Origin: Spirochaetia bacterium
GTDB lineage: Bacteria; Spirochaetota; Spirochaetia; PWKH01
DNA: 13,628 bases
Direction: 5' to 3'
Assembly: GCA_007128345.1 (NCBI GenBank)
Contig: SKXS01000277.1
Span: forward strand, 1 to 13,628
Shown: positions 1 to 6,963 of the stretch, one piece after another
Position numbering within the stretch: the first letter of the stretch is position 1
Layout of the letters: the number at the start of each line of letters is the position of its first letter
The notes under the pieces: model-generated
Seen by the model: the letters and a program-made list of their open reading frames with translations, nothing else
Told to the model about the DNA's origin: nothing
Databases searched by the model: none
Made by a program: the position numbers and the translations under genes

Positions 1-315
1 ACGGTCAGCAGACCCATTGGTATAAAATGCATACTCAGCTTTATGGGCCACAATTTTCGCAAATGCAAGGGTAGTGGGGGCATCGCTGCGCAGCACTGTG
101 GAGGTCGTAACGTCATTGTTCCGGAGATGATTCAGCAGCATGGTGCCGAACATATCATGCGAGACTTTACCCAAGTATGCGGCAGGTACCTCCAGTCTCC
201 GAAGGGCAATTGCGGTGTTGTAGGGAGATCCGCCGGGCGCGGGAATAAAGACTGGTGAATCTCCAGATTCTGTATAGATAAAATCTATCAGTGATTCTCC
301 CAAAGAAACAATCAT
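1..315 (-). CDS. PfkB-family sugar kinase, probable fructokinase (N-terminal part, runs off the left edge)
   Basis: The frame is open from ATG at 315 to the window edge, giving the first 105 residues. It begins MIVSLGESLIDF, the usual first strand of bacterial fructokinases. Residues 28-56 carry the PfkB signature 1: GGSPYN with Asn33, then GK at 49-50 and D54-x-FG. The stretch PTTLAF (80-85) and FYTNGSADR (97-105) match the substrate-lid region of fructokinase-like members. Such enzymes phosphorylate a sugar, typically fructose at C6, using ATP. The catalytic Asp and signature 2 lie in the missing C-terminal part. The start is supported by GGAGG (complement of 321-325) five bases upstream. 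The gene is divergent from fabH and has a long leader with an internal terminator. Family is firm; sugar specificity is inferred and ribokinase-like alternatives remain possible. Confidence 0.9.
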   Translation of the reverse strand, partial: MIVSLGESLIDFIYTESGDSPVFIPAPGGSPYNTAIALRRLEVPAAYLGKVSHDMFGTMLLNHLRNNDVTTSTVLRSDAPTTLAFAKIVAHKAEYAFYTNGSADR

Positions 316-497
316 GGGTGCCTCCTATACGCATATGCTACTACTCTAATGCAATCTCATAGCTGTGTAAACTGCACAAAAAAAAGACGTTCATCCGCCG
401 ACACCATCGCGCAGATGAACGTACTTTCAAAAGGGGGCTGCAGCAAGCTGGTATAGCCTGTCTGCAGAGTATACACGTAATGCAGGTAGTCCCTTGA
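316..497 (-). promoter_or_regulatory. Long 5' leader of the sugar kinase with an internal terminator (candidate attenuator)
   Basis: From the start predicted by the promoter at 504-532, the kinase mRNA would carry about 180 untranslated nt. Reading the minus strand, a 5-bp closing stem (AAGGG at 495-491 with CCCTT at 435-431) can enclose a CTGCAG/CTGCAG stem (467-462 with 443-438). The intrinsic terminator comes next, and then about 60 nt to the Shine-Dalgarno. A folded domain followed by a terminator ahead of the start codon is the layout of a riboswitch or protein-dependent attenuator. I do not recognise the aptamer. This stretch is otherwise gene-free. Confidence 0.45.
378..422 (-). terminator. 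Rho-independent terminator upstream of the sugar kinase
   Basis: On the minus strand a perfect 9-bp stem, ACGTTCATC (422-414) with GATGAACGT (395-387), is followed by one C and a run of eight Ts (385-378). The 18-nt apical part can pair further (CGCGA with TCGGCG, one bulged base). It would stop leftward transcription about 60 nt before the kinase start, so it fits an attenuator better than the end of an upstream gene, because no leftward gene lies between it and fabH. Confidence 0.75.
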
Positions 498-503
498 TGT
501 TTG

Positions 504-532
504 ATAGTAACATATGGTAGTATATATGTCAA
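504..532 (-). promoter_or_regulatory. Leftward promoter for the sugar kinase leader
   Basis: The minus strand has TTGACA (complement of 527-532), a 17-bp spacer, and TACTAT (complement of 504-509). The -35 is a perfect consensus and the spacing is optimal; the -10 matches at four of six positions. Transcription would begin near 497. It is back to back with the fab promoter. Confidence 0.65.
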
Positions 533-540
533 TATTGACA
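527..540. repeat. Perfect 14-bp palindrome formed by the two divergent -35 boxes
   Basis: TGTCAATATTGACA is its own reverse complement. It consists of two outward-facing TTGACA hexamers joined with a 2-bp centre. It may be just two consensus -35 boxes, or also a site for one regulator that shuts both promoters. Confidence 0.7.
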
Positions 541-562
541 ATTATAAAAAATATGTAATAAT
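535..562 (+). promoter_or_regulatory. Rightward promoter for the fab cluster
   Basis: TTGACA at 535-540 is followed by a 16-bp spacer and AATAAT at 557-562, with an extended -10 TG at 554-555. Five of six -10 positions match consensus. Transcription would start near 569, leaving a short AT-rich leader of about 48 nt before fabH. Confidence 0.65.
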
Positions 563-616
563 ACAGATGGAAAATACCTTAAGCATTGAATATATAAGCA
601 GAAAGAGGAGCAGCTA

Positions 617-1603
617 ATGAATATCATACTACGATCAGTAGGCTCGTATATACCTGAAAAGCAGGTTACTAATAAAGAACTGGAATCAATGATTGAAACA
701 TCGGATGAGTGGATACGTTCGCATACAGGTATTGGATCTCGCCATATTGCTGCTGATCATGAAGCAGCATCGGATATGGGGTATCGAGCTGCTATACAAG
801 CGCTTGAGCGTGCATCAATGGAAATATCAGATATTGATGGGATCATCACAGCGACAGCAACCCCCGACCATCCAGGGTTTCCTGCTACAGCCTGCATCAT
901 CCAGGATATGCTCAAGGCGCAGCCGATATTCGCCTTTGATATCACAGCAGGGTGCAGCGGGTTCATCTATGCACTTGAAATTGCCCGCGGGTTGATTACA
1001 TTAGGAAAAATAAGGTCAATTCTGGTTATTGGAACTGAGAAGTTGACTGGTGTGGTTGACTGGACTGACAGAAACTGCGTACTGTTTGGGGATGCAGCCG
1101 GAGCTGCTGTCGTATCGGCAGAAGAAGACGGGCCGCACAAGCGCGGAATCATTGATAGTGAGCTGTATGCTGACGGTTCAGGGGCCAGCGCGCTGATTGT
1201 TGCTGCAGGAGGATCAAGAAAGCCGGCAAAATACGGATTTGACAATCTCTCAGAAGTAACACTTCGCATGGAAGGGAGAAAAGTGTATAATTTCGCTGTC
1301 GGTGCGATTGTTGATACTCTGCGTTCGCTCATGGATCGAAACAGACTGACTATCGATGATGTATCGTATATTGTTCCGCACCAGGCAAACAGCAGGATCA
1401 TTCATGCAGCAGCCAAGCGTATGGGCATTCCCTATGAGAAGTTTTTTATGAATATTGAGACTCTTGCAAATACATCAGCTGCCTCGATACCTCTGGCACT
1501 TGCTGAGATGAGCGAATCAGGACTGCTGAAACGAGGTGACCTAATACTGACCATAGGGTTTGGCGCAGGTCTGACCTACGGAGGTAATGTAATTATATGG
1601 TAA
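617..1603 (+). CDS. fabH: 3-oxoacyl-ACP synthase III (FabH)
   Basis: FabH condenses acetyl-CoA with malonyl-ACP to give acetoacetyl-ACP, starting each fatty-acid chain in the cytoplasm. The 328-residue length is normal for the family. The full Cys-His-Asn triad is visible: Cys113 in DITAGCSGF, His255 in VPHQANSR, and Asn285 in ETLANTSAAS. The N-terminal pattern SDEWIRSHTGI (29-39) and the C-terminal GFGAGLTYGG (314-323) are also typical. The start ATG has GAGGAG (605-610) six bases upstream. It is the first gene of a six-gene fatty-acid run and overlaps fabD by 7 bp, which suggests translational coupling. The acyl-primer preference (acetyl or branched) cannot be read from the sequence. Confidence 0.97.
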   Translation: MNIILRSVGSYIPEKQVTNKELESMIETSDEWIRSHTGIGSRHIAADHEAASDMGYRAAIQALERASMEISDIDGIITATATPDHPGFPATACIIQDMLKAQPIFAFDITAGCSGFIYALEIARGLITLGKIRSILVIGTEKLTGVVDWTDRNCVLFGDAAGAAVVSAEEDGPHKRGIIDSELYADGSGASALIVAAGGSRKPAKYGFDNLSEVTLRMEGRKVYNFAVGAIVDTLRSLMDRNRLTIDDVSYIVPHQANSRIIHAAAKRMGIPYEKFFMNIETLANTSAASIPLALAEMSESGLLKRGDLILTIGFGAGLTYGGNVIIW

Positions 1604-2547
1604 GTGCAGTCATGTTGTTCCCCGGACAGGGAGCTCAGTATTCCGGAATGGGAAAAAGCCTATGGGAAGCCCATGATTCAGTCAAAAAGCTGTTTTCAGT
1701 AGCTTCTTCTATCTGCGGTAAGGATATGGAGCATCTGCTCTTTGAGGGGACGGAGGAGGAACTCAAACAGACGGTGAATACCCAGACTGCGGTTACTCTT
1801 ATCAATGCCTCGGTACGGGAGGTGCTTGCAGAGAAAGGCATCACATCGTCAGTGTCTGCAGGATTCAGCTTGGGTGAAATGACAGCCATCTATGATGCAG
1901 GAGCTCTTACGTTTGAGTCACTTATAACTGTCGTTAAGGCCCGGGCTGAAGCATTTGAACAGTGTGCTCAAGCATATGCTGGTATTTCTGGCGGGCCAGC
2001 CATGGCTGCAGTGATCGGTCTTGACTTTGATACAGTCACCGGTGTCCTCAATGAATATACTGATGTATTTGCCGCTAATGACAATGGTCCGAGACAGGTG
2101 GTGATCTCCGGTTTTGCTGAAGCAATTCAGAGAGTGAAACCTGACCTCATGAACGCCGGAGCAAGACGTGTCATACCCCTGAAGGTTTCAGGGCCGTTTC
2201 ATACGCCCCTCATGAGCGAAGCTGCTGACCTGTTCAAGGAAGCCTTGTCGCGTATCCAGTTTTCGCAATTGCGAAAGCCGTGCTTTTCCAACGTAACTGG
2301 TTTGCCATATGCATCCTCCGCTGAGATAGCAGAGTTGTCGCTCGCGCAGCTGGTATCACCAGTACGGTGGACGAAGATTATGGAGCATATTGTGCAGTTA
2401 AGTGAGCAGCTTTCTGTCGATGCTGCGGTGGAGGCGGGACCGGGAACAGTCCTGGCAGGGCTGTGGAAGAATTCAGGATCAGATATTCAGTGTCGTTCGG
2501 TGGAGACCTCAGATGACATTGACGCATTGGCGGAAACCCTTAGGTAG
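1597..2547 (+). CDS. fabD: Malonyl-CoA:ACP transacylase (FabD)
   Basis: FabD moves malonyl from CoA to acyl carrier protein, supplying the extender unit. Its 316 residues match the family. FPGQGAQ lies at 8-14. The nucleophile Ser91 sits in GFSLGE (89-94), Arg116 in KARAEAF binds the malonyl carboxylate, His202 in SGPFHTPLM is the dyad partner, and Gln251 precedes SPVRW. The residue before the nucleophile is Phe rather than the His of the textbook GHSLGE; this is a variant, not a loss of the catalytic pair. The ATG at 1597 overlaps the end of fabH, with GGAGGT at 1580-1585. An in-frame ATG at 1612 would give a protein starting directly at MLFPGQG and cannot be excluded. Confidence 0.96.
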   Translation: MVSAVMLFPGQGAQYSGMGKSLWEAHDSVKKLFSVASSICGKDMEHLLFEGTEEELKQTVNTQTAVTLINASVREVLAEKGITSSVSAGFSLGEMTAIYDAGALTFESLITVVKARAEAFEQCAQAYAGISGGPAMAAVIGLDFDTVTGVLNEYTDVFAANDNGPRQVVISGFAEAIQRVKPDLMNAGARRVIPLKVSGPFHTPLMSEAADLFKEALSRIQFSQLRKPCFSNVTGLPYASSAEIAELSLAQLVSPVRWTKIMEHIVQLSEQLSVDAAVEAGPGTVLAGLWKNSGSDIQCRSVETSDDIDALAETLR

Positions 2548-2577
2548 CATTACTGGAATGGTAAGAGGAGTGTGGTT

Positions 2578-3324
2578 ATGAACGAGACGGAAAGTCTGTT
2601 ATCCAAGAAACATATAGTTGTGACCGGCGGATCGCGTGGGATCGGGCTTGCTATCGTTAAGGAATGCCTTCTGGCGGGAGCTGATGTCGTCTACTTAAGC
2701 AGGACACAAAGTGTTGAGCATGGAGCATTGGAAGCCATGGGGGGACGTGTTCAGTGGATAGAAACTGATGTCACCTCAGAGACATCGGTTGATCAATCGA
2801 TGGATGCTGCAGCAGCTTTTCTCGGATCCATCGATGTGCTGGTAAACAACGCAGGGATTACCCGCGACGGTCTGATTTTCCGCATGAAAACGGAGCAGTG
2901 GAATGATCCGCTGAGAACAAATCTTACCAGCGCGTTTTTGACATGCAGGAAAGCGGCACGCCTTATGATACAGGCAAAATCAGGATCCATTATAAACATT
3001 ACATCCATAGTCGGTATTTCTGGAAACGGCGGGCAGACAAACTATGCAGCATCGAAGGCAGGACTCATCGGATTTACCAAGAGCCTAGCTAAGGAACTTG
3101 CATCCAGGGGCATTCGTGTGAATGCGATAGCGCCCGGGTTTATCGATACGGAAATGACACAGAAACTGAAAGATGAAATTAAGGAATCCCTCAGGGTACA
3201 GATCCCGTTAGGCCGCCTCGGAAAACCGGAGGATGCTGCCCAGGCTGTGGTATTCCTTGCATCTGATATGGCTTCATACATCACCGGGCATGTACTGGTG
3301 GTAGATGGCGGTCTGGCCATGTAG
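2578..3324 (+). CDS. fabG: 3-oxoacyl-ACP reductase (FabG)
   Basis: FabG reduces 3-oxoacyl-ACP to (R)-3-hydroxyacyl-ACP, normally with NADPH. It is a classical 248-residue short-chain dehydrogenase. It has the cofactor loop TGGSRGIG (16-23), NNAG (90-93) and the catalytic set Asn115, Ser143, Tyr156 and Lys160 (YAASK). PGFIDTEMT lies at 187-194, and the protein ends in the typical ITGHVLVVDGG. Arg20 in the GSRGIG loop fits NADPH binding. The start at 2578 is chosen because AGAGGAG (2564-2570) sits seven bases upstream; the GTG at 2572 would leave almost no spacing. It lies 30 bp after fabD and 43 bp before fabF, with no acpP in between. Confidence 0.96.
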   Translation: MNETESLLSKKHIVVTGGSRGIGLAIVKECLLAGADVVYLSRTQSVEHGALEAMGGRVQWIETDVTSETSVDQSMDAAAAFLGSIDVLVNNAGITRDGLIFRMKTEQWNDPLRTNLTSAFLTCRKAARLMIQAKSGSIINITSIVGISGNGGQTNYAASKAGLIGFTKSLAKELASRGIRVNAIAPGFIDTEMTQKLKDEIKESLRVQIPLGRLGKPEDAAQAVVFLASDMASYITGHVLVVDGGLAM

Positions 3325-3367
3325 ACTGATTCCAAACGACTGTTAGCAAACATATAAGGAGATGGAC

Positions 3368-4624
3368 ATGGAACGATCAGGCAGGAGAGTAGTGATAACA
3401 GGTCTCGGGACGATAAACCCCTTAGGAAACACCATAGATGAGACATGGAAGCACATACAGCAGGGAAAATCAGGAATAACTAGGATAACTAAATTTGAAC
3501 CCTCAGAATTTACTTCTCAAATTGCCGGAGAAGTAAAAAATTTCGATCCGTACCTCTATATGGATCGAAAAGAGACCCGCAATATGGCCGATTTCACCAA
3601 GTATGCGGTCGCGTCAGCAGCTCAGGCAATCGAAGATGCCAAGTTCTTTGCAGGCGATACACGACAATTTGACCCCTATAGGACAGGGACATACATCGGC
3701 AATGGAATCGGAGGGTTTGAGATAACCGAAGAAGCGGTATATAAGCTCTATACAAACGGGCCAAGGTCTATGGCACCAATGACCATTCCGAAGATGATCA
3801 GCAATGAGGCCGGAGGCAACATTGCAATCAAGTTTGGATTGAAGGGGCCTTGTATGACCATTAATACCGCTTGTGCTTCCGGTACCGATGCAATAGGGAT
3901 AGCATTTGAAGCAATTCGCTTCGGCATGATAGATACTGCAGTTGCCGGAGGTACGGAAGGATCGATATGCAAGTTCGGAATTGCGGGATTTTGTAAAATC
4001 CAAGCACTATCCACAGGCTATAATGACACTCCTGAAAAAGCATGCCGTCCCTTCGACAAAGACCGGGACGGATTTATCATGGGAGAAGGAGCGGGAATTA
4101 TTATACTTGAGGAACTGGAACACGCTAAGCGAAGAGGCGCTAACATCTATGCTGAACTAGTGGGGTATGGGGTCACCTGCGATGCGGGTCATATCACTGC
4201 TCCAGACCCCGATGGGGACGGAGCCGCTAGGGCTATGATGGCAGCGCTGCACGATGCAGGCATGCGGCCTGAAGAGATTGACTACATCAATGCACATGGG
4301 ACATCAACTCCGACAAACGATCCGATTGAGACTATGGCCATTAAGAAAGCATTCGGTGATCATGCGTATGCACTTAAGGTTTCATCAACAAAATCAATGA
4401 CGTCACACCTGATTGGTGCTGCTGGGGCTTTAGAAGCGATCATTTCAGTACTGGCAATACGCGATCAGTATTTCCCCTGTACTACTAATCTCGATGAACC
4501 GGATGAAAGGTGTGATCTGGATTATGTTCCTAACGAAGGAGTGTATGGAAAAATACATGGGGTGCTCACCGAATCCTTGGGATTTGGAGGCCATAACGGG
4601 GCACTGGTAATGAGAAAATTTTGA
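3368..4624 (+). CDS. fabF: 3-oxoacyl-ACP synthase II (FabF)
   Basis: FabF is the elongating condensing enzyme, joining acyl-ACP to malonyl-ACP with loss of CO2. The 418 residues begin with the usual RRVVITGLGTINPLG. The Cys-His-His triad is Cys169 (NTACASGTDAIG), His310 (NAHGTSTPTND) and His347 (KSMTSHLIGAAG), with the conserved Lys342. GFGGHNGALV near the C-terminus completes the thiolase fold. FabF-type rather than FabB-type is suggested by overall pattern and length. The ATG at 3368 is preferred over the ATG at 3362 because AAGGAG (3356-3361) directly touches the latter and is six bases from the former. Confidence 0.96.
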   Translation: MERSGRRVVITGLGTINPLGNTIDETWKHIQQGKSGITRITKFEPSEFTSQIAGEVKNFDPYLYMDRKETRNMADFTKYAVASAAQAIEDAKFFAGDTRQFDPYRTGTYIGNGIGGFEITEEAVYKLYTNGPRSMAPMTIPKMISNEAGGNIAIKFGLKGPCMTINTACASGTDAIGIAFEAIRFGMIDTAVAGGTEGSICKFGIAGFCKIQALSTGYNDTPEKACRPFDKDRDGFIMGEGAGIIILEELEHAKRRGANIYAELVGYGVTCDAGHITAPDPDGDGAARAMMAALHDAGMRPEEIDYINAHGTSTPTNDPIETMAIKKAFGDHAYALKVSSTKSMTSHLIGAAGALEAIISVLAIRDQYFPCTTNLDEPDERCDLDYVPNEGVYGKIHGVLTESLGFGGHNGALVMRKF

Positions 4625-4639
4625 CATGGGGGTGCCAAA

Positions 4640-5065
4640 GTGACAATCCAGGAAGTTCTTCCGCATAGAAGTCCATTTCTTTTTGTTGATGACATCCAGA
4701 TAGCTGAACAAAAAAAAATCGTAGGATATAAAAGATTTACTGAAGATGAATTCTTCTTTGCTGGCCATTTCCCAGGATATCCAATTGTGCCTGGTGTGCT
4801 TCTTATTGAAGCTATGGCACAGTGCGGAGGAGCCGGTATTCGCAAAGCCGGCATCATGGAGAAAACGTCAATCTACTTCCTGGTCACTGTGGAGAAAGCC
4901 AAATTCCGCAGACAGGTACTCCCTAATGAACAGGTCCGCATGGAGATTACAAATCTCAGGGTAACTCCCGCCATGCTGAAGCAGCAAGGAAAGGCATATG
5001 TGGGCAAAGAATTAGCTGCGGAAGCAACCTGGATGGCGCTCATAAAAGAAGAAACAAAGCAGTGA
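4640..5065 (+). CDS. fabZ: 3-hydroxyacyl-ACP dehydratase (FabZ)
   Basis: FabZ removes water from (R)-3-hydroxyacyl-ACP to give trans-2-enoyl-ACP, using a hot-dog fold. The 141-residue protein opens IQEVLPHRSPFLFVD, a FabZ hallmark. His43 in AGHFPGYPIVPGV and Glu57 in LLIEAMAQCGG are the two active-site residues. The start is GTG, preceded by a GGGGG run (4628-4632) seven bases away; no in-frame ATG is available that keeps the PHRSPF motif. It follows fabF by 15 bp and precedes fabV by 10 bp. No isomerase feature of FabA is apparent, so unsaturated fatty acid synthesis, if it occurs, must use another route. Confidence 0.95.
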   Translation: MTIQEVLPHRSPFLFVDDIQIAEQKKIVGYKRFTEDEFFFAGHFPGYPIVPGVLLIEAMAQCGGAGIRKAGIMEKTSIYFLVTVEKAKFRRQVLPNEQVRMEITNLRVTPAMLKQQGKAYVGKELAAEATWMALIKEETKQ

Positions 5066-5075
5066 GGATAAATCG

Positions 5076-6260
5076 ATGGTAATTCAGCCTAAGATTGTAA
5101 AAAATGTATGTCTGACGGCGCACCCGAGCGGGTGTGCTGCAGGAGTGATGCAGCAGATCAGGTGGGTTCAGGCGCAGCCGAAAGTACCCATGCCGAAACG
5201 TGTGCTTGTTATTGGAGCCTCTCACGGTTATGGGCTTGCATCACGCATAGCAGCCACATTTTCAGGCGATGCTAATACCATCGGCGTCTCATATGAGCGT
5301 GAACCTTCAAAGAAAAGGACAGCAACGCCTGGCTGGTACAATAATCGTGTATTTGACCAAGAAGCGAGAAAAGCAGGATACACATCAATAAGTATCGAAG
5401 GGGATGCATTTTCCCGTGAGACCAAGGAAAAGACAGCTGCTGCTGTACAGGAGCACTTGGGTGCGGTTGATCTTGTCATATACAGTCTCGCCTCACCTGT
5501 ACGGGTTGATCCTGATACTGGAGAGACATATCTATCCGTAATCAAACCGCTAAAAGAACCGTACACATCGTTGACTGTGGACGTGATGACAGATGCAGTC
5601 AGTACCGTAACCATAGACCCGGCCAGTGAACATGAGGCCAGATCTACCGTGAAGGTCATGGGAGGAGAAGACTGGTACCTCTGGATTGAATCACTTCTTA
5701 AACATGGGGTACTTGCCAGTGGAGCAAAGACTGTAGCGTTTTCGTATGTAGGGCCAGAACTCACCTATCCTATCTATCGGAATGGTACGATCGGTATGGC
5801 CAAGGAGGACCTGGAACGGAAAGCTGCCTTAATCAATGAACGTGTAGGCTCACTAACAGGCGAGGCATATGTCTCGGTAAATAAAGCCCTGGTCACCCGG
5901 GCCAGTGCTGTCATTCCGGTTGTGCCGCTGTACATATCTCTTCTGTATAGGGTTATGAAAGATAAAGGGCTGCATGAGGGCTGTATTGAACAGATCTACA
6001 GACTCTACGCAGATCGGCTCTACACCCCTGGAACCTCCGTCCCTGTCGACTCTGAAGGGCGCATCAGGATTGATGATTATGAAATGCGTGAGGATGTTCA
6101 GGAAACGGTGAAACAGCTTTGGGATAAAGCAGCTGAGTGTTCTCTGAGTGAGATAGGTGATATGGAAGGCTACAGAACAGAATATCTTCAGCTGCATGGA
6201 TTTGCCCAACCTGGTATAGACTATGGCCGTGAATCCGATCCTACAGCCGTCGATTACTAG
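5076..6260 (+). CDS. fabV: trans-2-enoyl-ACP/CoA reductase, FabV/TER type
   Basis: This enzyme reduces trans-2-enoyl-ACP or enoyl-CoA with NAD(P)H, the last step of each elongation cycle. It is a 394-residue single-chain member of the FabV/TER family, longer than FabI (about 260). GASHGYGLASR (47-57) is the family's cofactor loop and ATPGWYN (83-89) is a further family signature. Tyr234 and Lys243 form the diagnostic Y-x8-K active site, in contrast to Y-x6-K of FabI. Glu74 after the second strand favours NADH (inference). The position directly after fabZ argues for the fatty-acid role, though Treponema TER acts on crotonyl-CoA in butyrate-type pathways. The ATG has GAGG (5064-5067) eight bases upstream. 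Confidence 0.95.
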   Translation: MVIQPKIVKNVCLTAHPSGCAAGVMQQIRWVQAQPKVPMPKRVLVIGASHGYGLASRIAATFSGDANTIGVSYEREPSKKRTATPGWYNNRVFDQEARKAGYTSISIEGDAFSRETKEKTAAAVQEHLGAVDLVIYSLASPVRVDPDTGETYLSVIKPLKEPYTSLTVDVMTDAVSTVTIDPASEHEARSTVKVMGGEDWYLWIESLLKHGVLASGAKTVAFSYVGPELTYPIYRNGTIGMAKEDLERKAALINERVGSLTGEAYVSVNKALVTRASAVIPVVPLYISLLYRVMKDKGLHEGCIEQIYRLYADRLYTPGTSVPVDSEGRIRIDDYEMREDVQETVKQLWDKAAECSLSEIGDMEGYRTEYLQLHGFAQPGIDYGRESDPTAVDY

Positions 6261-6298
6261 TTTATGCACAGGAACAGATGATTAATTGTGTGGTGTCA

Positions 6299-6307
6299 TG
6301 GTATACT
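6299..6307 (+). promoter_or_regulatory. Extended -10 promoter for the TetR regulator
   Basis: TGG followed by TATACT (6302-6307) is an extended -10 element, with five of six matches to consensus. No good -35 is seen 16-18 bp upstream, which extended -10 promoters tolerate. Transcription would start near 6314, giving a leader of about 25 nt. It could let the regulator be made independently of the fab mRNA. Confidence 0.4.
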
Positions 6308-6338
6308 AGGGAATGTATCTCTGGTATCACGAGGGAGT

Positions 6339-6944
6339 ATGCCAAAAATAATTGATCATAATAAACGTAAAGGGGAAATTCTCTTCCAGGCGCTCCAGGT
6401 GTTTGCACAGCACGGCTACATGGATACGAACCTGTCTATGATTGCTAAGGCATGCATGATATCACGGCCTACCATTTACCAGTACTTTCACGATAAGGAA
6501 GAAATATTTCGTTTTGCCGTGAAGAAGGTTACTGGTGAAATGTTCACCAAGTACGTATCTATCGCATTCCAACTGGACCGTCCCGTAGCTCAGCGGCTCA
6601 AAGAAATCTGTTCAGATATCGTCACCCAGGGGTATGAAAACAGAGATAAGCTTACGGCCTTGGCCGACGTTATGGTGCAGCGGAAGCGGCAGGGAGGAGA
6701 TTTTTCAGATATTATCATGAAGAGAACTGTCAAACTGAATATTCTTTTCAAGCGTATGCTGCGCTACGGCATTGATGGCGGTGAATTCAGAGAAATACCT
6801 ATTAATGAAGTGAGTACCCAACTGTTTACCCTTCTGGAATCCATGGCATTCCAGATGGCATTGATGGACCAGTTTGATCCGAAGTCATCCATAAACCTAG
6901 TGAATATATTCATCGACCATCTTGGAAAAACCCATCCTGATTAA
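6339..6944 (+). CDS. TetR/AcrR-family transcriptional regulator
   Basis: A 201-residue protein with an N-terminal TetR DNA-binding domain: helices at about 10-25, then the helix-turn-helix at about 31-50, with the recognition helix RPTIYQYFHDKEEIF (43-57). The remainder is an all-helical ligand and dimer domain of unknown specificity. It lies 78 bp after fabV, so it may respond to acyl-CoA or acyl-ACP and control the fab genes, as several TetR regulators do; this is inference from position only. The ATG at 6339 is preferred: the frame also opens at GTG 6288, but those 17 extra residues are atypical, and GAGGGAG lies just before 6339, though its spacing is short. Convergent with the diguanylate cyclase, 19 bp away, with no visible terminator. 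Confidence 0.88.
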   Translation: MPKIIDHNKRKGEILFQALQVFAQHGYMDTNLSMIAKACMISRPTIYQYFHDKEEIFRFAVKKVTGEMFTKYVSIAFQLDRPVAQRLKEICSDIVTQGYENRDKLTALADVMVQRKRQGGDFSDIIMKRTVKLNILFKRMLRYGIDGGEFREIPINEVSTQLFTLLESMAFQMALMDQFDPKSSINLVNIFIDHLGKTHPD

Positions 6945-6963
6945 ACCATAAGAGAAAACAGAT

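Noticed and set aside
341..541. 66-codon leftward frame across the kinase leader, as a leader peptide
   Set aside because: Its ATG lies upstream of the predicted promoter, it has no ribosome site, and it reads through the terminator hairpin; it is a chance frame.
967..1401. 144-codon antisense frame opposite fabH, and a 178-codon antisense frame at 5228-5764 opposite fabV
   Set aside because: Both lie wholly against genes with complete catalytic motifs, have no ribosome sites and no recognisable protein pattern.
6288..6338. GTG start for the TetR regulator adding 17 residues
   Set aside because: It would overlap the predicted promoter, lacks a ribosome site, and the extension is unlike TetR N-termini.
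6945..6963. Bidirectional terminator between the convergent TetR and diguanylate cyclase genes
   Set aside because: The 19-bp gap has no inverted repeat or T-run on either strand.
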